A DNA stretch of 64,000 nt from Geobacillus vulcani PSS1 (GTDB lineage: Bacteria; Bacillota; Bacilli; Bacillales; Anoxybacillaceae). Location of the stretch: contig NZ_JPOI01000001.1 in the NCBI RefSeq assembly GCF_000733845.1, positions 2,147,501-2,211,500 on the forward strand, in the 5' to 3' direction. The position numbers were made by a program, and so were the translations under genes. Below, piece after piece: positions 18,607 through 27,506 of this stretch (position 1 is the stretch's first letter; the number at the start of each line of letters is the position of its first letter). The notes beneath the pieces are model-generated. The model was not told the DNA's origin, searched no databases, and saw only the letters and a list, made by a program, of their open reading frames with translations.

Positions 18607-19827
18607 ATGAAGCGGTGGATATTGAAAAATGCCGCGGTGTATGCAGAAACAGGAACCATTGAACAAGGGTATGTGCTGATCGAAGGGGAAAAAGTGGCCG
18701 CGATCGGGCCGATGTCGTCATGCCCAACTGATGCAGGGGCGGAAGTGATCGAGCTTTCCTCGCGGTTTTCCATCGTGCCGGGATTCATCGACGTCCATAT
18801 TCATGGGGCGGCTGGGGCGGATGTCATGGATGCGACCCCGGAGGCGCTTCACGCGATGGCCAAGGCGCTGCCGGCGGAAGGGACGACGAGTTTTTTGGCG
18901 ACGACGATGACGGCGCCAAGCGAACAAATCGAAGCCGCGCTTCGCAACGTCGCTCGCTATATGGCGGAGGAGAACCGGCCGGGAGCCGCCGAAGTGCTCG
19001 GTGTTCATCTGGAAGGGCCGTTTTTGTCGCCGAAGCGCACCGGGGCGCAACACCCGCGCCACCTCGTCGACCCCGACGTTTCGCTGTTTCAGCGCTGGCA
19101 AGAGGCGGCCAGCGGCCACATTCGCCTTGTCACCCTTGCCCCGGAGCGGGAGGGGGGGCTTGAGTTGGCCGCTTATTTAAAGAAAACGGGGGTCATCGCT
19201 TCGATTGGCCATTCCGATGCCGTTTACGACGAAGTAAAAGCGGCGATTCAAGCAGGAGTGACGCACGCCACCCATTTGTTTAACGGGATGCGCGGCATCC
19301 ATCACCGTGAACCGGGTGTTGCCGGTGCTGTGCTGATGTTTGAAGAAGTGATGTGCGAACTGATCGCGGATGGGCTGCATGTTGCGCCGCCGATGGTCCG
19401 CTTTGCTTATCGGAATAAAGGAAGCGATGGACTCATCTTAATCACCGATGCCATGCGGGCAAAATGTCTAGGTGATGGGCGGTATGAACTTGGCGGCCAA
19501 GAGGTGACCGTCCGCGGTCAAGAGGCGCGGCTTGCCGACGGTACGCTGGCGGGAAGTGTACTCAAGCTTGCCGAGGCCATCCGCCGTGTGCTCGATTACA
19601 CCGGCTGCACGATTGAAGAGGTGATCCGCATGGCGAGCTGGAATCCGGCAAAACAGCTTGGCATCCTTGATCGAAAGGGCAGCTTGCGATCCGGCAAAGA
19701 CGCCGATGTCGTCGTGTTGAATGAACGATATGAGGTCATGATGACGTTTTGCCGCGGCGCTCTTGCTTATCGCAAGCGGGATGAAAGGGGGGAGAGCGAT
19801 GGCGTTGAAGCTTTTGGAAACCGCTGA
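18607..19827 (+). CDS. nagA: N-acetylglucosamine-6-phosphate deacetylase
   Basis: Amidohydrolase that converts GlcNAc-6-phosphate, delivered by NagE, to glucosamine-6-phosphate for NagB. Metal-site motifs: PGFIDVHIHGAAGADVMD, HLEGPFLSPKRTGAQ, IGHSDA, THATHLFNGM and ITDAM with the catalytic Asp. ATG 18607 (406 residues) lies behind AAGTGGGG; the frame is open to 18580 but that lies in the promoter. Overlaps nagB by 29 bases. Confidence 0.95.
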   Translation: MKRWILKNAAVYAETGTIEQGYVLIEGEKVAAIGPMSSCPTDAGAEVIELSSRFSIVPGFIDVHIHGAAGADVMDATPEALHAMAKALPAEGTTSFLATTMTAPSEQIEAALRNVARYMAEENRPGAAEVLGVHLEGPFLSPKRTGAQHPRHLVDPDVSLFQRWQEAASGHIRLVTLAPEREGGLELAAYLKKTGVIASIGHSDAVYDEVKAAIQAGVTHATHLFNGMRGIHHREPGVAGAVLMFEEVMCELIADGLHVAPPMVRFAYRNKGSDGLILITDAMRAKCLGDGRYELGGQEVTVRGQEARLADGTLAGSVLKLAEAIRRVLDYTGCTIEEVIRMASWNPAKQLGILDRKGSLRSGKDADVVVLNERYEVMMTFCRGALAYRKRDERGESDGVEAFGNR

Positions 19828-20560
19828 CTATACCGAGATGAGCCGCCAGGCAGCGGACATCATCATCAAACAAGTCAAGGAAAAGCCGAATGCCGTTCTC
19901 GGCTTGGCGACCGGCTCGACCGTGCTCGGTGTGTACCGCGAATTGGCCGCCGATCATCGGCAACATGGGACATCCTATCGGCTCGTGCGCACGGTCAATT
20001 TGGATGAGTATGTCGGGCTCGGTCCGGATCATCCGAACAGCTATCGCTATTATATGAATCAGCATTTGTTTGCCCAATTGGACATCCCGCTTCATCAGAC
20101 ACATGTGCCGGATGGCTTGGCTGCTGATCTTGACGAAGAATGCCGCCGCTACGAGCGGCTCATCGATGAATTGGGCGGCATCGATTTGCAGCTCTTGGGC
20201 ATCGGCCGCAACGGCCATATCGGCTTTAACGAGCCAGGAACGCCGTTTTCATCGCCGACTCATGTCGTCAAGCTCGCCTTGTTGACGCGCGAAGCGAACG
20301 CCCGCTTTTTCCCGTCGTTGGATGATGTGCCGCGCTATGCCATAACGATGGGAATTGCGACCATTTTGCGGAGCCGCCGCATCGTGCTGTTGGCGTCAGG
20401 GGAGGAAAAAGCGGAGGCCATTGCCCGGCTTCTCGAAGGCGTTGTCACACCGGATTTGCCGGCTTCGGCGCTTCACCTTCATCCGGACGTGATGATCATT
20501 GCCGACCGAGAGGCGCTCTCGCTCATCCCAAAGGAAAAGCGGAAAGGGGATGCGCCATGA
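19799..20560 (+). CDS. nagB: Glucosamine-6-phosphate deaminase
   Basis: Isomerises and deaminates glucosamine-6-phosphate to fructose-6-phosphate and ammonia. Active-site segments: GLATGSTVLGVYREL, NLDEYVGLGPDHPNSYRYYM and GIGRNGHIGFNEPGT (catalytic His). 253 residues from ATG 19799, directly behind AAAGGGGGGAG inside the end of nagA, so it is coupled to nagA. The stop overlaps nagR (ATGA). Confidence 0.95.
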   Translation: MALKLLETADYTEMSRQAADIIIKQVKEKPNAVLGLATGSTVLGVYRELAADHRQHGTSYRLVRTVNLDEYVGLGPDHPNSYRYYMNQHLFAQLDIPLHQTHVPDGLAADLDEECRRYERLIDELGGIDLQLLGIGRNGHIGFNEPGTPFSSPTHVVKLALLTREANARFFPSLDDVPRYAITMGIATILRSRRIVLLASGEEKAEAIARLLEGVVTPDLPASALHLHPDVMIIADREALSLIPKEKRKGDAP

Positions 20561-21285
20561 TCGATAAACAGTCGCCGATTCCGATTTACTATCAGCTCGA
20601 GCAATATATAAAAGAAAAAATCGAAAAAGGGGAGTGGCGGCCGGGCGAGATGATTCCGTCGGAGCGGGAGTGGGCAGAAACGTATGACATCAGCCGGATG
20701 ACCGTTCGGCAGGCGGTCAACAATTTAGTGAACGATGGCTATCTCGTCCGCCGGCGCGGGAAAGGAACGTTTGTCGCCGCCAAAAAAATCGAGCAGCCGC
20801 TGAAAGGGCTGACGAGCTTTTCCGAAGATATGCGGGCGCGCGGCATGGAGCCCGGCACGATCGTCCTTCGCTTTGAGACGGTTCCGGCTTCCGAGAAGCT
20901 TGCTGAAGGACTTGGCGTCACAGAAGGCGATGACCTTTATGAAGTCCGCCGCCTCCGGTTGGCCGATGGCTTGCCGATGGCGCTGGAGACGCTCTACATT
21001 CCCGTCCATCTTGTTCCCGGATTGACGCATGATGTTGTAAGCGGTTCCGTCTATGAATTTATCGAAAAGGAAACAGGATTGATCATCGGTTCTGCTGTTC
21101 AAACACTGGAAGCGTCCGTCGCCCGCAAGCTGGAGGCCGAGCATTTGCAAGTGAAAGAAGGGGCGCCGGTGCTGCTGCTTGAGCGCCGCACCTGCCTCGC
21201 CGACGGCCGGCCGCTCGAAGTCGTCAAATCGGTGTACCGCGGTGATCGGTACAAATTCATCGTTGAAATGGAACGGCGAAAATAA
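20557..21285 (+). CDS. nagR: GntR/HutC-family repressor NagR
   Basis: Transcription regulator of amino-sugar use. The N-terminal winged helix (about 5-75) contains IPIYYQLEQYIKEKIEKGEW, PSEREWAETYDISRMTVRQA and RRRGKGTFVA. The C-terminal UTRA effector domain (about 90-240) would bind glucosamine-6-phosphate or GlcNAc-6-phosphate. 242 residues, typical for NagR/YvoA. Its operator lies over the promoter of its own operon at 18546. Confidence 0.92.
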   Translation: MIDKQSPIPIYYQLEQYIKEKIEKGEWRPGEMIPSEREWAETYDISRMTVRQAVNNLVNDGYLVRRRGKGTFVAAKKIEQPLKGLTSFSEDMRARGMEPGTIVLRFETVPASEKLAEGLGVTEGDDLYEVRRLRLADGLPMALETLYIPVHLVPGLTHDVVSGSVYEFIEKETGLIIGSAVQTLEASVARKLEAEHLQVKEGAPVLLLERRTCLADGRPLEVVKSVYRGDRYKFIVEMERRK

Positions 21286-21299
21286 AAAGGGAGGAATGG

Positions 21300-22673
21300 A
21301 TGGTTATGTTAGGATTTTTGCAGCGTCTCGGAAAAGCGTTAATGCTGCCGATTGCCGTTTTGCCGGCGGCTGGATTGTTGCTTCGGCTTGGTCAACCGGA
21401 CTTATTAGATATTCCATTTATCGCTGCTGCAGGTGATGCGGTGTTTTCCAACTTGGCGTTGATTTTCGCCATCGGCGTGGCGATCGGTTTTGCCAAAGAC
21501 GGCAACGGCGCCGCCGCTCTGGCCGGCGCGATCGGCTACTTTGTGCTAACGAAGGGCGCTGCCGCGATTGATAAAGACATCAATATGTCTGTATTAGGTG
21601 GCATCATCTCCGGGGTGATCGCCGGACTTTTATACAACCGCTATCATGATATCAAGCTGCCCGACTGGCTCGGCTTTTTCGGCGGCCGGCGGTTTGTGCC
21701 GATCGTGACATCGCTTGTGATGCTCGTGCTTGCTCTTGTTTTCGGCTACATTTGGCCGCCGATTCAAGACGGCATCAACGCGGTTGGCCATTGGATCGTT
21801 GGCGCTGGGGCTGTTGGCGTCGGCATTTTCGGGTTCTTAAACCGGCTGCTGATTCCTGTCGGATTGCACCATGTGTTAAACAGTTTTGTCTGGTTTGTCT
21901 TTGGCGAATATAACGGCAAAACCGGCGATTTAAGCCGCTTTTTCGCCGGTGACCCGGATGCGGGCATTTTTATGGCCGGCTTCTTCCCGGTGATGATGTT
22001 CGGTCTCCCGGCGGCAGCGCTGGCGATGATCGCCGCGGCGAAAAAAGAGCGGCGCAAAGCGGTCGCGGGCGCGCTCCTTGGCGTGGCGTTGACGTCATTT
22101 TTAACCGGGATTACGGAACCGATCGAATTTTTGTTTATGTTTTTATCGCCGCTCTTGTACGTCGTTCATGCCGTGTTGACCGGCTTGTCGCTCGCAGTGG
22201 CGACGGCGCTTGACATCCACCACGGGTTTACGTTTTCGGCTGGGGCGATTGACTTTTTCTTAAACTACGGCATTGCGCAAAAACCGTATTTATTGATTGT
22301 CCAAGGACTCATCTATGCCGTGATCTATTTCGTTGTTTTCTATTTCTTGATTACGAAGCTTGATTTAAAAACGCCGGGGCGTGAAGACGACGTAGAAGGC
22401 GAGTTTACCGACAGCGGAGCGGCGCAGTCGGGGGTCAAATACGAGGACCTTGCTGCAAACTATATCGAAGCGTTGGGAGGAAAGGATAATCTCGCACAAA
22501 TTGACAATTGTGTCACACGCTTGCGCCTAAAAGTGAAAGACATGTCAAAAGTCAACGAAGCAGAATTGAAACGTTTGGGAGCGAAAGGTGTGCTTCGCCT
22601 CAACCAAACGGACTTGCAAGTGATTGTTGGCACGGATGTCGAATTTTTAGCCAATGCGATGAGAAAACAGTAA
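21300..22673 (+). CDS. nagE: PTS N-acetylglucosamine transporter subunit EIICB
   Basis: Membrane permease that imports and phosphorylates GlcNAc. The EIIC domain (about 1-360, eight to ten membrane segments) opens with LGFLQRLGKALMLPIAVLP and contains GITEPIEFLFMF. The EIIB domain (about 380-457) has the phosphocysteine in IDNCVTRLRLKVKD. No EIIA domain is fused, so phosphate must come from a EIIA encoded elsewhere. ATG 21300 follows AGGGAGGAATGG; ATG 21306 is an alternative. Last gene of the nag operon. Confidence 0.92.
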   Translation: MVMLGFLQRLGKALMLPIAVLPAAGLLLRLGQPDLLDIPFIAAAGDAVFSNLALIFAIGVAIGFAKDGNGAAALAGAIGYFVLTKGAAAIDKDINMSVLGGIISGVIAGLLYNRYHDIKLPDWLGFFGGRRFVPIVTSLVMLVLALVFGYIWPPIQDGINAVGHWIVGAGAVGVGIFGFLNRLLIPVGLHHVLNSFVWFVFGEYNGKTGDLSRFFAGDPDAGIFMAGFFPVMMFGLPAAALAMIAAAKKERRKAVAGALLGVALTSFLTGITEPIEFLFMFLSPLLYVVHAVLTGLSLAVATALDIHHGFTFSAGAIDFFLNYGIAQKPYLLIVQGLIYAVIYFVVFYFLITKLDLKTPGREDDVEGEFTDSGAAQSGVKYEDLAANYIEALGGKDNLAQIDNCVTRLRLKVKDMSKVNEAELKRLGAKGVLRLNQTDLQVIVGTDVEFLANAMRKQ

Positions 22674-22836
22674 AAAGCGAAATGGTTGGGCCGTTCAATG
22701 GTTGGCAAACATGAAACTTTTTTTTGCCCTCCACGTATGACTATAGAGGATGCGGTGCTCTGCCAAAACAACCTGCGTTGCTGCTCGTTGCGGAGCGGCG
22801 CGAGCCAATGAAAAATGGAAGGGGTCGGGGCGAGAA

Positions 22837-23457
22837 ATGAGCATGTTTGGAAAAGTCGCGGCCGATGTGCTTGGATTGAGCGACATCGGTTCGGTCATTC
22901 AGCCGAAAGACTACGACAAAGTCGACGCCGATGATTACGTGATGCACGAGGATGGAGAAAAAATTTATTTCCTTATTAAATCGAAATCCGATGAGTATTG
23001 CTTCACCAACCGCGCGCTCATTCATCTGGACGGCACGAGTGCAACAAGCAAAAAACGGACGCTGCGCCGCTACGATTACTATAAGCATCCGATTTCCGAC
23101 GTGTCGCTCGAGACGGCCGGAACGGTCGATTTGGACGCGGAAATCAAATTCAAAATCGGGTCGCACGCCTACTCGATTGATGTGCATAAAAAACATATCG
23201 AGGAACTGAAAGATTTGTATAAATCGCTGCTTGCGATCGCCGACATTTGCCGCGAAAATGAAATGAAGCTCGACTATGCCGAGCGGAGCCTCGAGCTGGC
23301 GACCAAGGTGTTTGCCAACATGCGCAGCGACGGCGCCAATGTGTCGGCTGATTTTCAGGCCGTGAATGAATACGCGTTTCGATGGCTGACGGAAGCGAAA
23401 AAGAACTATACGATGAAAGATTTCGGCTTTGTGTTTGAAAAATACATCGAGCAGTGA
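22837..23457 (+). CDS. yvbH: PH-domain protein, YvbH family
   Basis: A 206-residue soluble protein. The N-terminal half is a bacterial pleckstrin-homology domain (about 15-125; for example FTNRALIHLDGTSATSKKRT). The C-terminal half is the helical YvbH-like oligomerisation region (CRENEMKLDYAERSLELATK). The function is unknown. ATG 22837 gives a length like B. subtilis YvbH (about 204); an upstream open frame back to 22750 lacks family-like sequence. It has its own terminator, so it is a single-gene unit between the nag and cobalamin operons. No clear promoter is seen in the 163-base gap before it. Confidence 0.85.
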   Translation: MSMFGKVAADVLGLSDIGSVIQPKDYDKVDADDYVMHEDGEKIYFLIKSKSDEYCFTNRALIHLDGTSATSKKRTLRRYDYYKHPISDVSLETAGTVDLDAEIKFKIGSHAYSIDVHKKHIEELKDLYKSLLAIADICRENEMKLDYAERSLELATKVFANMRSDGANVSADFQAVNEYAFRWLTEAKKNYTMKDFGFVFEKYIEQ

Positions 23458-23477
23458 GGAGATGAAGCTTGCATTCG

Positions 23478-23518
23478 GGAAAGACGCCGGGCCAGAGGGG
23501 GGCGTCTTTCCTGTTTTT
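23478..23518 (+). terminator. Terminator of the yvbH-like gene
   Basis: GGAAAGACGCC (23478-23488) pairs with GGCGTCTTTCC (23501-23511), then TGTTTTT. The following 140 bases show only a short GC-rich hairpin. Confidence 0.88.
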
Positions 23519-23665
23519 CAAAGGAGCGCATCGTTGCCAAACGGTGAAGGGTGCGAGAGTGGAGATAGGCAACGTGGCGGCGTTTTGTGACTTCATGCGG
23601 ACACGAACGCTGAGCCGCCGCAAGGAGCGGCGCTTGCTTGTTGTCGCCCGGTCGCAAATTGATGG

Positions 23666-23694
23666 TTGTCAAATGATCGATGTTGCTTTAATAT
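23666..23694 (+). promoter_or_regulatory. Sigma-A promoter of the cobalamin operon
   Basis: TTGTCA (23666-23671), 17 bases, TAATAT (23689-23694). Transcription would begin about 25 bases before the riboswitch. Confidence 0.75.
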
Positions 23695-23726
23695 AAAAAT
23701 GTCCATATCCGAATTATTTAGTCGAT

Positions 23727-23907
23727 TCGCAGCAAGGTGCCGAAAAGGCTTAATAGGGAATCCGGTGGGAATCCGGAGCTGTCCCCGCAACTGTCAATGC
23801 GGACGAAATGAAATCGCCACTGTACGGACGGATGGCTTGCGCTGTTTTCCGTACGGGAAGGCTTCAGAGTAGGATGAAGCATGAGCCAGTAGACCTGCCT
23901 TGCTTGC
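23727..23907 (+). promoter_or_regulatory. Adenosylcobalamin riboswitch aptamer
   Basis: The conserved cobalamin aptamer blocks are all present in order: AGGTGCC near 23735, AGGGAATCCGGTG, GGAATCCGGAGCTGTCCCCG with CAACTGT (23755-23793), a variable stem, GAAGGC, and the B12 box GCCAGTAGACCTGCC near 23885-23899. CAAGG (23733-23737) and CCTTG (23898-23902) close the P1 stem. It controls the uptake and salvage operon that starts with btuF. Confidence 0.93.
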
Positions 23908-23925
23908 CGCAGTTTCCGAATCTTC

Positions 23926-24022
23926 GGGGGGTGAGACGCGGAAACAGTCGCACAGGGCATTGTTGTGCCCATTGGCGGTCTGTTTCACGCTCATTCCCCG
24001 ACCGGACGGAATGGGCGTTTTT
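23926..24022 (+). promoter_or_regulatory. Riboswitch expression platform with terminator
   Basis: A terminator stem CATTCC (23992-23997)/GGAATG (24008-24013) leads to GGGCGTTTTTT. Its left arm is also the 3' arm of a longer alternative stem: GGGGTGAG and GAAACAG (about 23928-23947) pair with CTGTTTC and CTCATTCCCC (23980-23999), capped by GGGCA/TGCCC. The two folds exclude each other, the arrangement of an antiterminator/terminator switch ending 35 bases before btuF. Confidence 0.75.
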
Positions 24023-24056
24023 TATTGTACATACATCACTGAAGGGGGAATGACGG

Positions 24057-25016
24057 ATGAAGCGTTGGGCATGGCCGGCGGTGGTGGCGGTGTTCTTCTT
24101 TTTGGCTGCCGTGCTGGTCGGTTGCAGCAGCGGGGCGAACCATAACGCCGAGCCGGTGAAACAAAAGGAGCCGAAAACGGAACAAGCAGCGTTTCCGGTG
24201 ACGGTGAAAGACGGGCTTGGGGAAGATGTCACCATCAAAGCGGAACCGAAAAAGATCGTCTCGCTCATCCCAAGCAATACGGAAATCGCCTATGCGTTGG
24301 GGTTGGGCGATAAGATCGTCGGCGTCAGCGATTTTGACAATTACCCTGAAGACGTCAAAACGAAAACGAAAATCGGCGGGATGGAATTTAATGTCGAGAA
24401 AATCATTTCCCTCAAACCGGATCTTGTCTTGGCTCATGCGTCAAGCGCCCATAACTCGCGCGATGGCCTGCAGCAATTGAAAGACGCCGGCATCACCGTG
24501 CTTGTCGTCAATGATGCGAAGTCGTTTGCTGATGTATATGCGTCGATTGAACTGATCGGCAAAGCGACGGGGACAGCGGACAAAGCGGAACAAATCATTC
24601 ACGGCATGAAGGAGAAATTGACGCAAATCAAGGAAAAAGCAAAACAAATTCCAGCCGATAAGCAAGCGAACGTTTGGATTGAAGTGTCGCCGCCGCCGCA
24701 GCTGTATACGGCCGGCAAAGGGACGTTCATGGATGAGATGCTTCAAGTGATTTCAGCGAAAAACGTCGCCGGCGGCTTGGAAGGTTGGCCGATGGTGACG
24801 GAAGAAAAAGCGGTGGCCTATAAGCCGGATGTCATCATCACGACATACGGCGGGGCGAAGCAAGTGCTTGCGCGTCCCGCTTGGAAAGACGTGCCGGCGG
24901 TGAAAAACAAGCGGGTGTATGACGTCAACACCGACTTAGTGAGCCGCCCGGGCCCGCGCCTTGTTGAAGGGGTCGAGGAACTTGCCAAAGCCGTTTATCC
25001 GGATGTGTTCAAGTAA
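24057..25016 (+). CDS. btuF: Cobalamin ABC transporter substrate-binding lipoprotein
   Basis: Extracytoplasmic binding protein that delivers B12 or its precursors to BtuC. The signal peptide ends in the lipobox LVGCSSG (Cys about residue 23). The mature part is a BtuF/FecB-like periplasmic-binding fold: VSLIPSNTEIAYALGLGDKI, VGVSDFDNYPEDV, and a C-terminal GGAKQVLARPAW. 319 residues. First gene of the riboswitch-controlled operon; ATG 24057 behind GAAGGGGGAA. Overlaps btuC. Confidence 0.92.
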   Translation: MKRWAWPAVVAVFFFLAAVLVGCSSGANHNAEPVKQKEPKTEQAAFPVTVKDGLGEDVTIKAEPKKIVSLIPSNTEIAYALGLGDKIVGVSDFDNYPEDVKTKTKIGGMEFNVEKIISLKPDLVLAHASSAHNSRDGLQQLKDAGITVLVVNDAKSFADVYASIELIGKATGTADKAEQIIHGMKEKLTQIKEKAKQIPADKQANVWIEVSPPPQLYTAGKGTFMDEMLQVISAKNVAGGLEGWPMVTEEKAVAYKPDVIITTYGGAKQVLARPAWKDVPAVKNKRVYDVNTDLVSRPGPRLVEGVEELAKAVYPDVFK

Positions 25017-26037
25017 AACGCTGATGTACGCTTTGGCCGTTACAACGGCCGTCCTTTCGCTGCTCATAGGGATATCGACAGGATCGCTGTCGATTCCCTT
25101 TTCTTCTATTATTGGCATTCTCGCCGCCGAATGGTTCGGGGTGCCGCTTCCGTCTGACATTCCGGCCGATTGGGTGTCCATTGTCACGGCCATTCGCCTG
25201 CCGCGCGTCGTGCTCGCTTTTTTGGTTGGCGCTTCGTTGGCGCTTGCCGGGGCGGCGTTTCAGGGACTTTTGAAAAACGCGCTCGCCGACCCGTACACGC
25301 TCGGCGTTTCATCCGGCGCCTCGGTCGGGGCGGTGCTTGTCATCTTTCTCGGATGGCAATGGCCGCTCTTTGGCACGTTTACATTGCCAGTTGTCAGCAT
25401 TTTATTTGGCATGGCGACGCTTGCCGCTGTCTTGGCGTTCACCCGCGCCGTCGAGCGGCGTATGTCGGTGGAGACGATCATTTTAGCCGGCATTATTTTC
25501 GGCGCGTTTTTCAGCGCCTTTATTTCGCTCATGATCGCCTTGACCGGAGAAGAATTGCGGCAAATCATCTCCTGGCTGATGGGGAGCGTGGCGATGCGCG
25601 GCTGGAAATACAGTGGATTGCTGTTTCCGTTTTTCCTCATCGGCGCCGTGGTGTTGATCGCCAACGGCCGCGAGTTGAACGCCTTTGCTTTTGGCGAAGC
25701 GGCGGCGCTTCATGTCGGTGTTGACGTTGCGCGCCGGAAAATCATCATTTTGACAGCGGCCGCGCTGCTCACCGGCGCGGCGGTGTCGGTGTCGGGAACG
25801 ATCGGCTTTGTCGGGCTTGTCGTTCCGCATATGGTTCGGCTTGTTTGCGGGCCGAACTATCGGGTGCTCTTGCCGCTGTCACTCTTGTACGGCGGGGCGT
25901 TTCTTGTGCTTGCCGATGTGGCGGCGCGGACGATCATTGAGCCGCGCGAACTGCCGATCGGCGTCATTACGTCGCTCATTGGCGCTCCGCTGTTTGCAGT
26001 GTTATTTTTCCGAAAAACAAGGCGAAAGTTGGGATGA
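25003..26037 (+). CDS. btuC: Cobalamin ABC transporter permease
   Basis: FecCD/BtuC-type permease with about ten membrane helices. Hallmarks: RLPRVVLAFLVGASLALAG, GAAFQGLLKNALADPYTLG, and GTIGFVGLVVPHMVRL near the coupling helix. ATG 25003 overlaps the end of btuF by 14 bases; ATG 25024 is also possible. Ends against the start of the ATPase gene (ATGATGATG overlap). Confidence 0.93.
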   Translation: MCSSKTLMYALAVTTAVLSLLIGISTGSLSIPFSSIIGILAAEWFGVPLPSDIPADWVSIVTAIRLPRVVLAFLVGASLALAGAAFQGLLKNALADPYTLGVSSGASVGAVLVIFLGWQWPLFGTFTLPVVSILFGMATLAAVLAFTRAVERRMSVETIILAGIIFGAFFSAFISLMIALTGEELRQIISWLMGSVAMRGWKYSGLLFPFFLIGAVVLIANGRELNAFAFGEAAALHVGVDVARRKIIILTAAALLTGAAVSVSGTIGFVGLVVPHMVRLVCGPNYRVLLPLSLLYGGAFLVLADVAARTIIEPRELPIGVITSLIGAPLFAVLFFRKTRRKLG

Positions 26038-27506
26038 TGATGCTCGAGGTGCGCGCCGTATCCCATCGATATGGGCAAAATCAAGTGCTGGATCATGTGA
26101 CGTTTTCTGTGGAAAAGGGCGAAATATTCGGCATTTTAGGGCCAAACGGCAGTGGGAAGACGACATTGCTCAAGCTTATCAGCAAAGAGCTGCCGTTGAC
26201 GAGCGGGGAGATTGTCATCGATGGCCGGCCGCTTTCGGCGCTGTCTGCGAAGCAATGGGCGCGGGTGGCTGCCGTCCTGCCGCAGACGGCGGAGGCGGCG
26301 CACGGCTATACGGTGAAAGAAACGGTGGCGCTCGGCCGCTACTCCCATCAGCGCGGCTTGTTTCCGGCGTGGACGAAAGAGGATGAAGCGGCGGTTCAAG
26401 AAGCGCTTGCCGCCGTCGGCTTGACCGATAAAATCGATGAGCCGCTTGAACGATTGAGCGGCGGGGAGCGGCAGCGCGCCTACTTAGCGCGTGCGCTCGC
26501 CCAAGAGCCACAGCTGCTCTTGCTGGATGAACCGACGAATCATATGGATGTGAGCGGGCAAGTCCGGCTTTTGGACCGGCTCACGGAGGCTGCGCGCGCC
26601 CGCGGTCTGACGGTCGTCGCCGTCTTTCATGATATGAACGTCGCTAGCTTATATTGCGACCGGGTGCTTGTGTTAAAAGAAGGAAAAACAGCGGCGCGTG
26701 GAACGCCGACAGATGTAATGCCGCCGACGCTGCTTTACGAAGTGTTTGCCGCGCCGATTGTGCGTTTGGCTCATCCGGCGGTGGCAAAGCCGACGTTTTC
26801 ATTTGTACCGAAAGGGAAACAAGGAGAATCGCCGGCCGGGGGGTTGCGTTTGTCCTTTCTTGATGACGCCGCTGTTCTTGCCTCCTGCCAGCCGCTTCGC
26901 GTTTTGTCTTCCGCATTGATCGGTGCCGGGTTTCAATGGGCGACCCATTTTGTCAACCGTCAAGTCGGGTTGGATTACGATTGCGGCGATGCCGAAGGAG
27001 ACATGCGCCGCTATTTGGAGCAGCACGGGTTTTCACCGGAACGGACGATCGGCATGATGACGGCGGTTGACGTTCGTGACGCTGTGTGGCTTCAAGAGGG
27101 AGAGGAAGCGTTTTCGGTTGCGGTCATGGCGACGGCGGGCGTCGGCAATGCGGTTGATGCCGCTCGGGCGTGGCAGCATCAGCCGCTTGCGGAAAGGCCG
27201 GGGACGATCAATATGGTGATTGTCATTGATGGGACGCTTACCGACGCCGCGTTCGTGCAAGCGGTCATGACCGCGACGGAAGCGAAGGCGAAAGCGCTCG
27301 CCGATCGTTCCGTTTGCGACTCAGAGACAGGGACGCTTGCCACCGGCACGTCGACCGATTCGCTCGCTGTGGCGGCGACGCAAACAGGGCGGACGTTTGC
27401 CTATGCTGGAACGGCGACGGAACTCGGGCGCGCGATCGGACGGCTCGTGTATGAAGCCGTAGCGGAGGCGCTTGATCGCTACAAGCGGCGGAGGGAGCAG
27501 CGATGA
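26034..27506 (+). CDS. btuD: Cobalamin ABC ATPase fused to CbiZ amidohydrolase
   Basis: A 490-residue fusion. Residues 1 to about 255 are the ABC ATPase: Walker A GPNGSGKTT, signature LSGGERQRAYLARALA, Walker B LLLLDEPTNHMD. After a linker, residues from about 270 to 480 form a CbiZ domain (adenosylcobinamide amidohydrolase; GLDYDCGDAEGDMRRYLEQH, VMATAGVGNAVDAARAW and TGTSTDSLAVAATQTG). CbiZ cleaves the aminopropanol side chain from imported adenosylcobinamides so they can re-enter synthesis through CbiB. Fusing it to the import ATPase couples uptake to remodelling; I recall similar fusions in other Bacilli. Confidence 0.9.
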   Translation: MMMLEVRAVSHRYGQNQVLDHVTFSVEKGEIFGILGPNGSGKTTLLKLISKELPLTSGEIVIDGRPLSALSAKQWARVAAVLPQTAEAAHGYTVKETVALGRYSHQRGLFPAWTKEDEAAVQEALAAVGLTDKIDEPLERLSGGERQRAYLARALAQEPQLLLLDEPTNHMDVSGQVRLLDRLTEAARARGLTVVAVFHDMNVASLYCDRVLVLKEGKTAARGTPTDVMPPTLLYEVFAAPIVRLAHPAVAKPTFSFVPKGKQGESPAGGLRLSFLDDAAVLASCQPLRVLSSALIGAGFQWATHFVNRQVGLDYDCGDAEGDMRRYLEQHGFSPERTIGMMTAVDVRDAVWLQEGEEAFSVAVMATAGVGNAVDAARAWQHQPLAERPGTINMVIVIDGTLTDAAFVQAVMTATEAKAKALADRSVCDSETGTLATGTSTDSLAVAATQTGRTFAYAGTATELGRAIGRLVYEAVAEALDRYKRRREQR

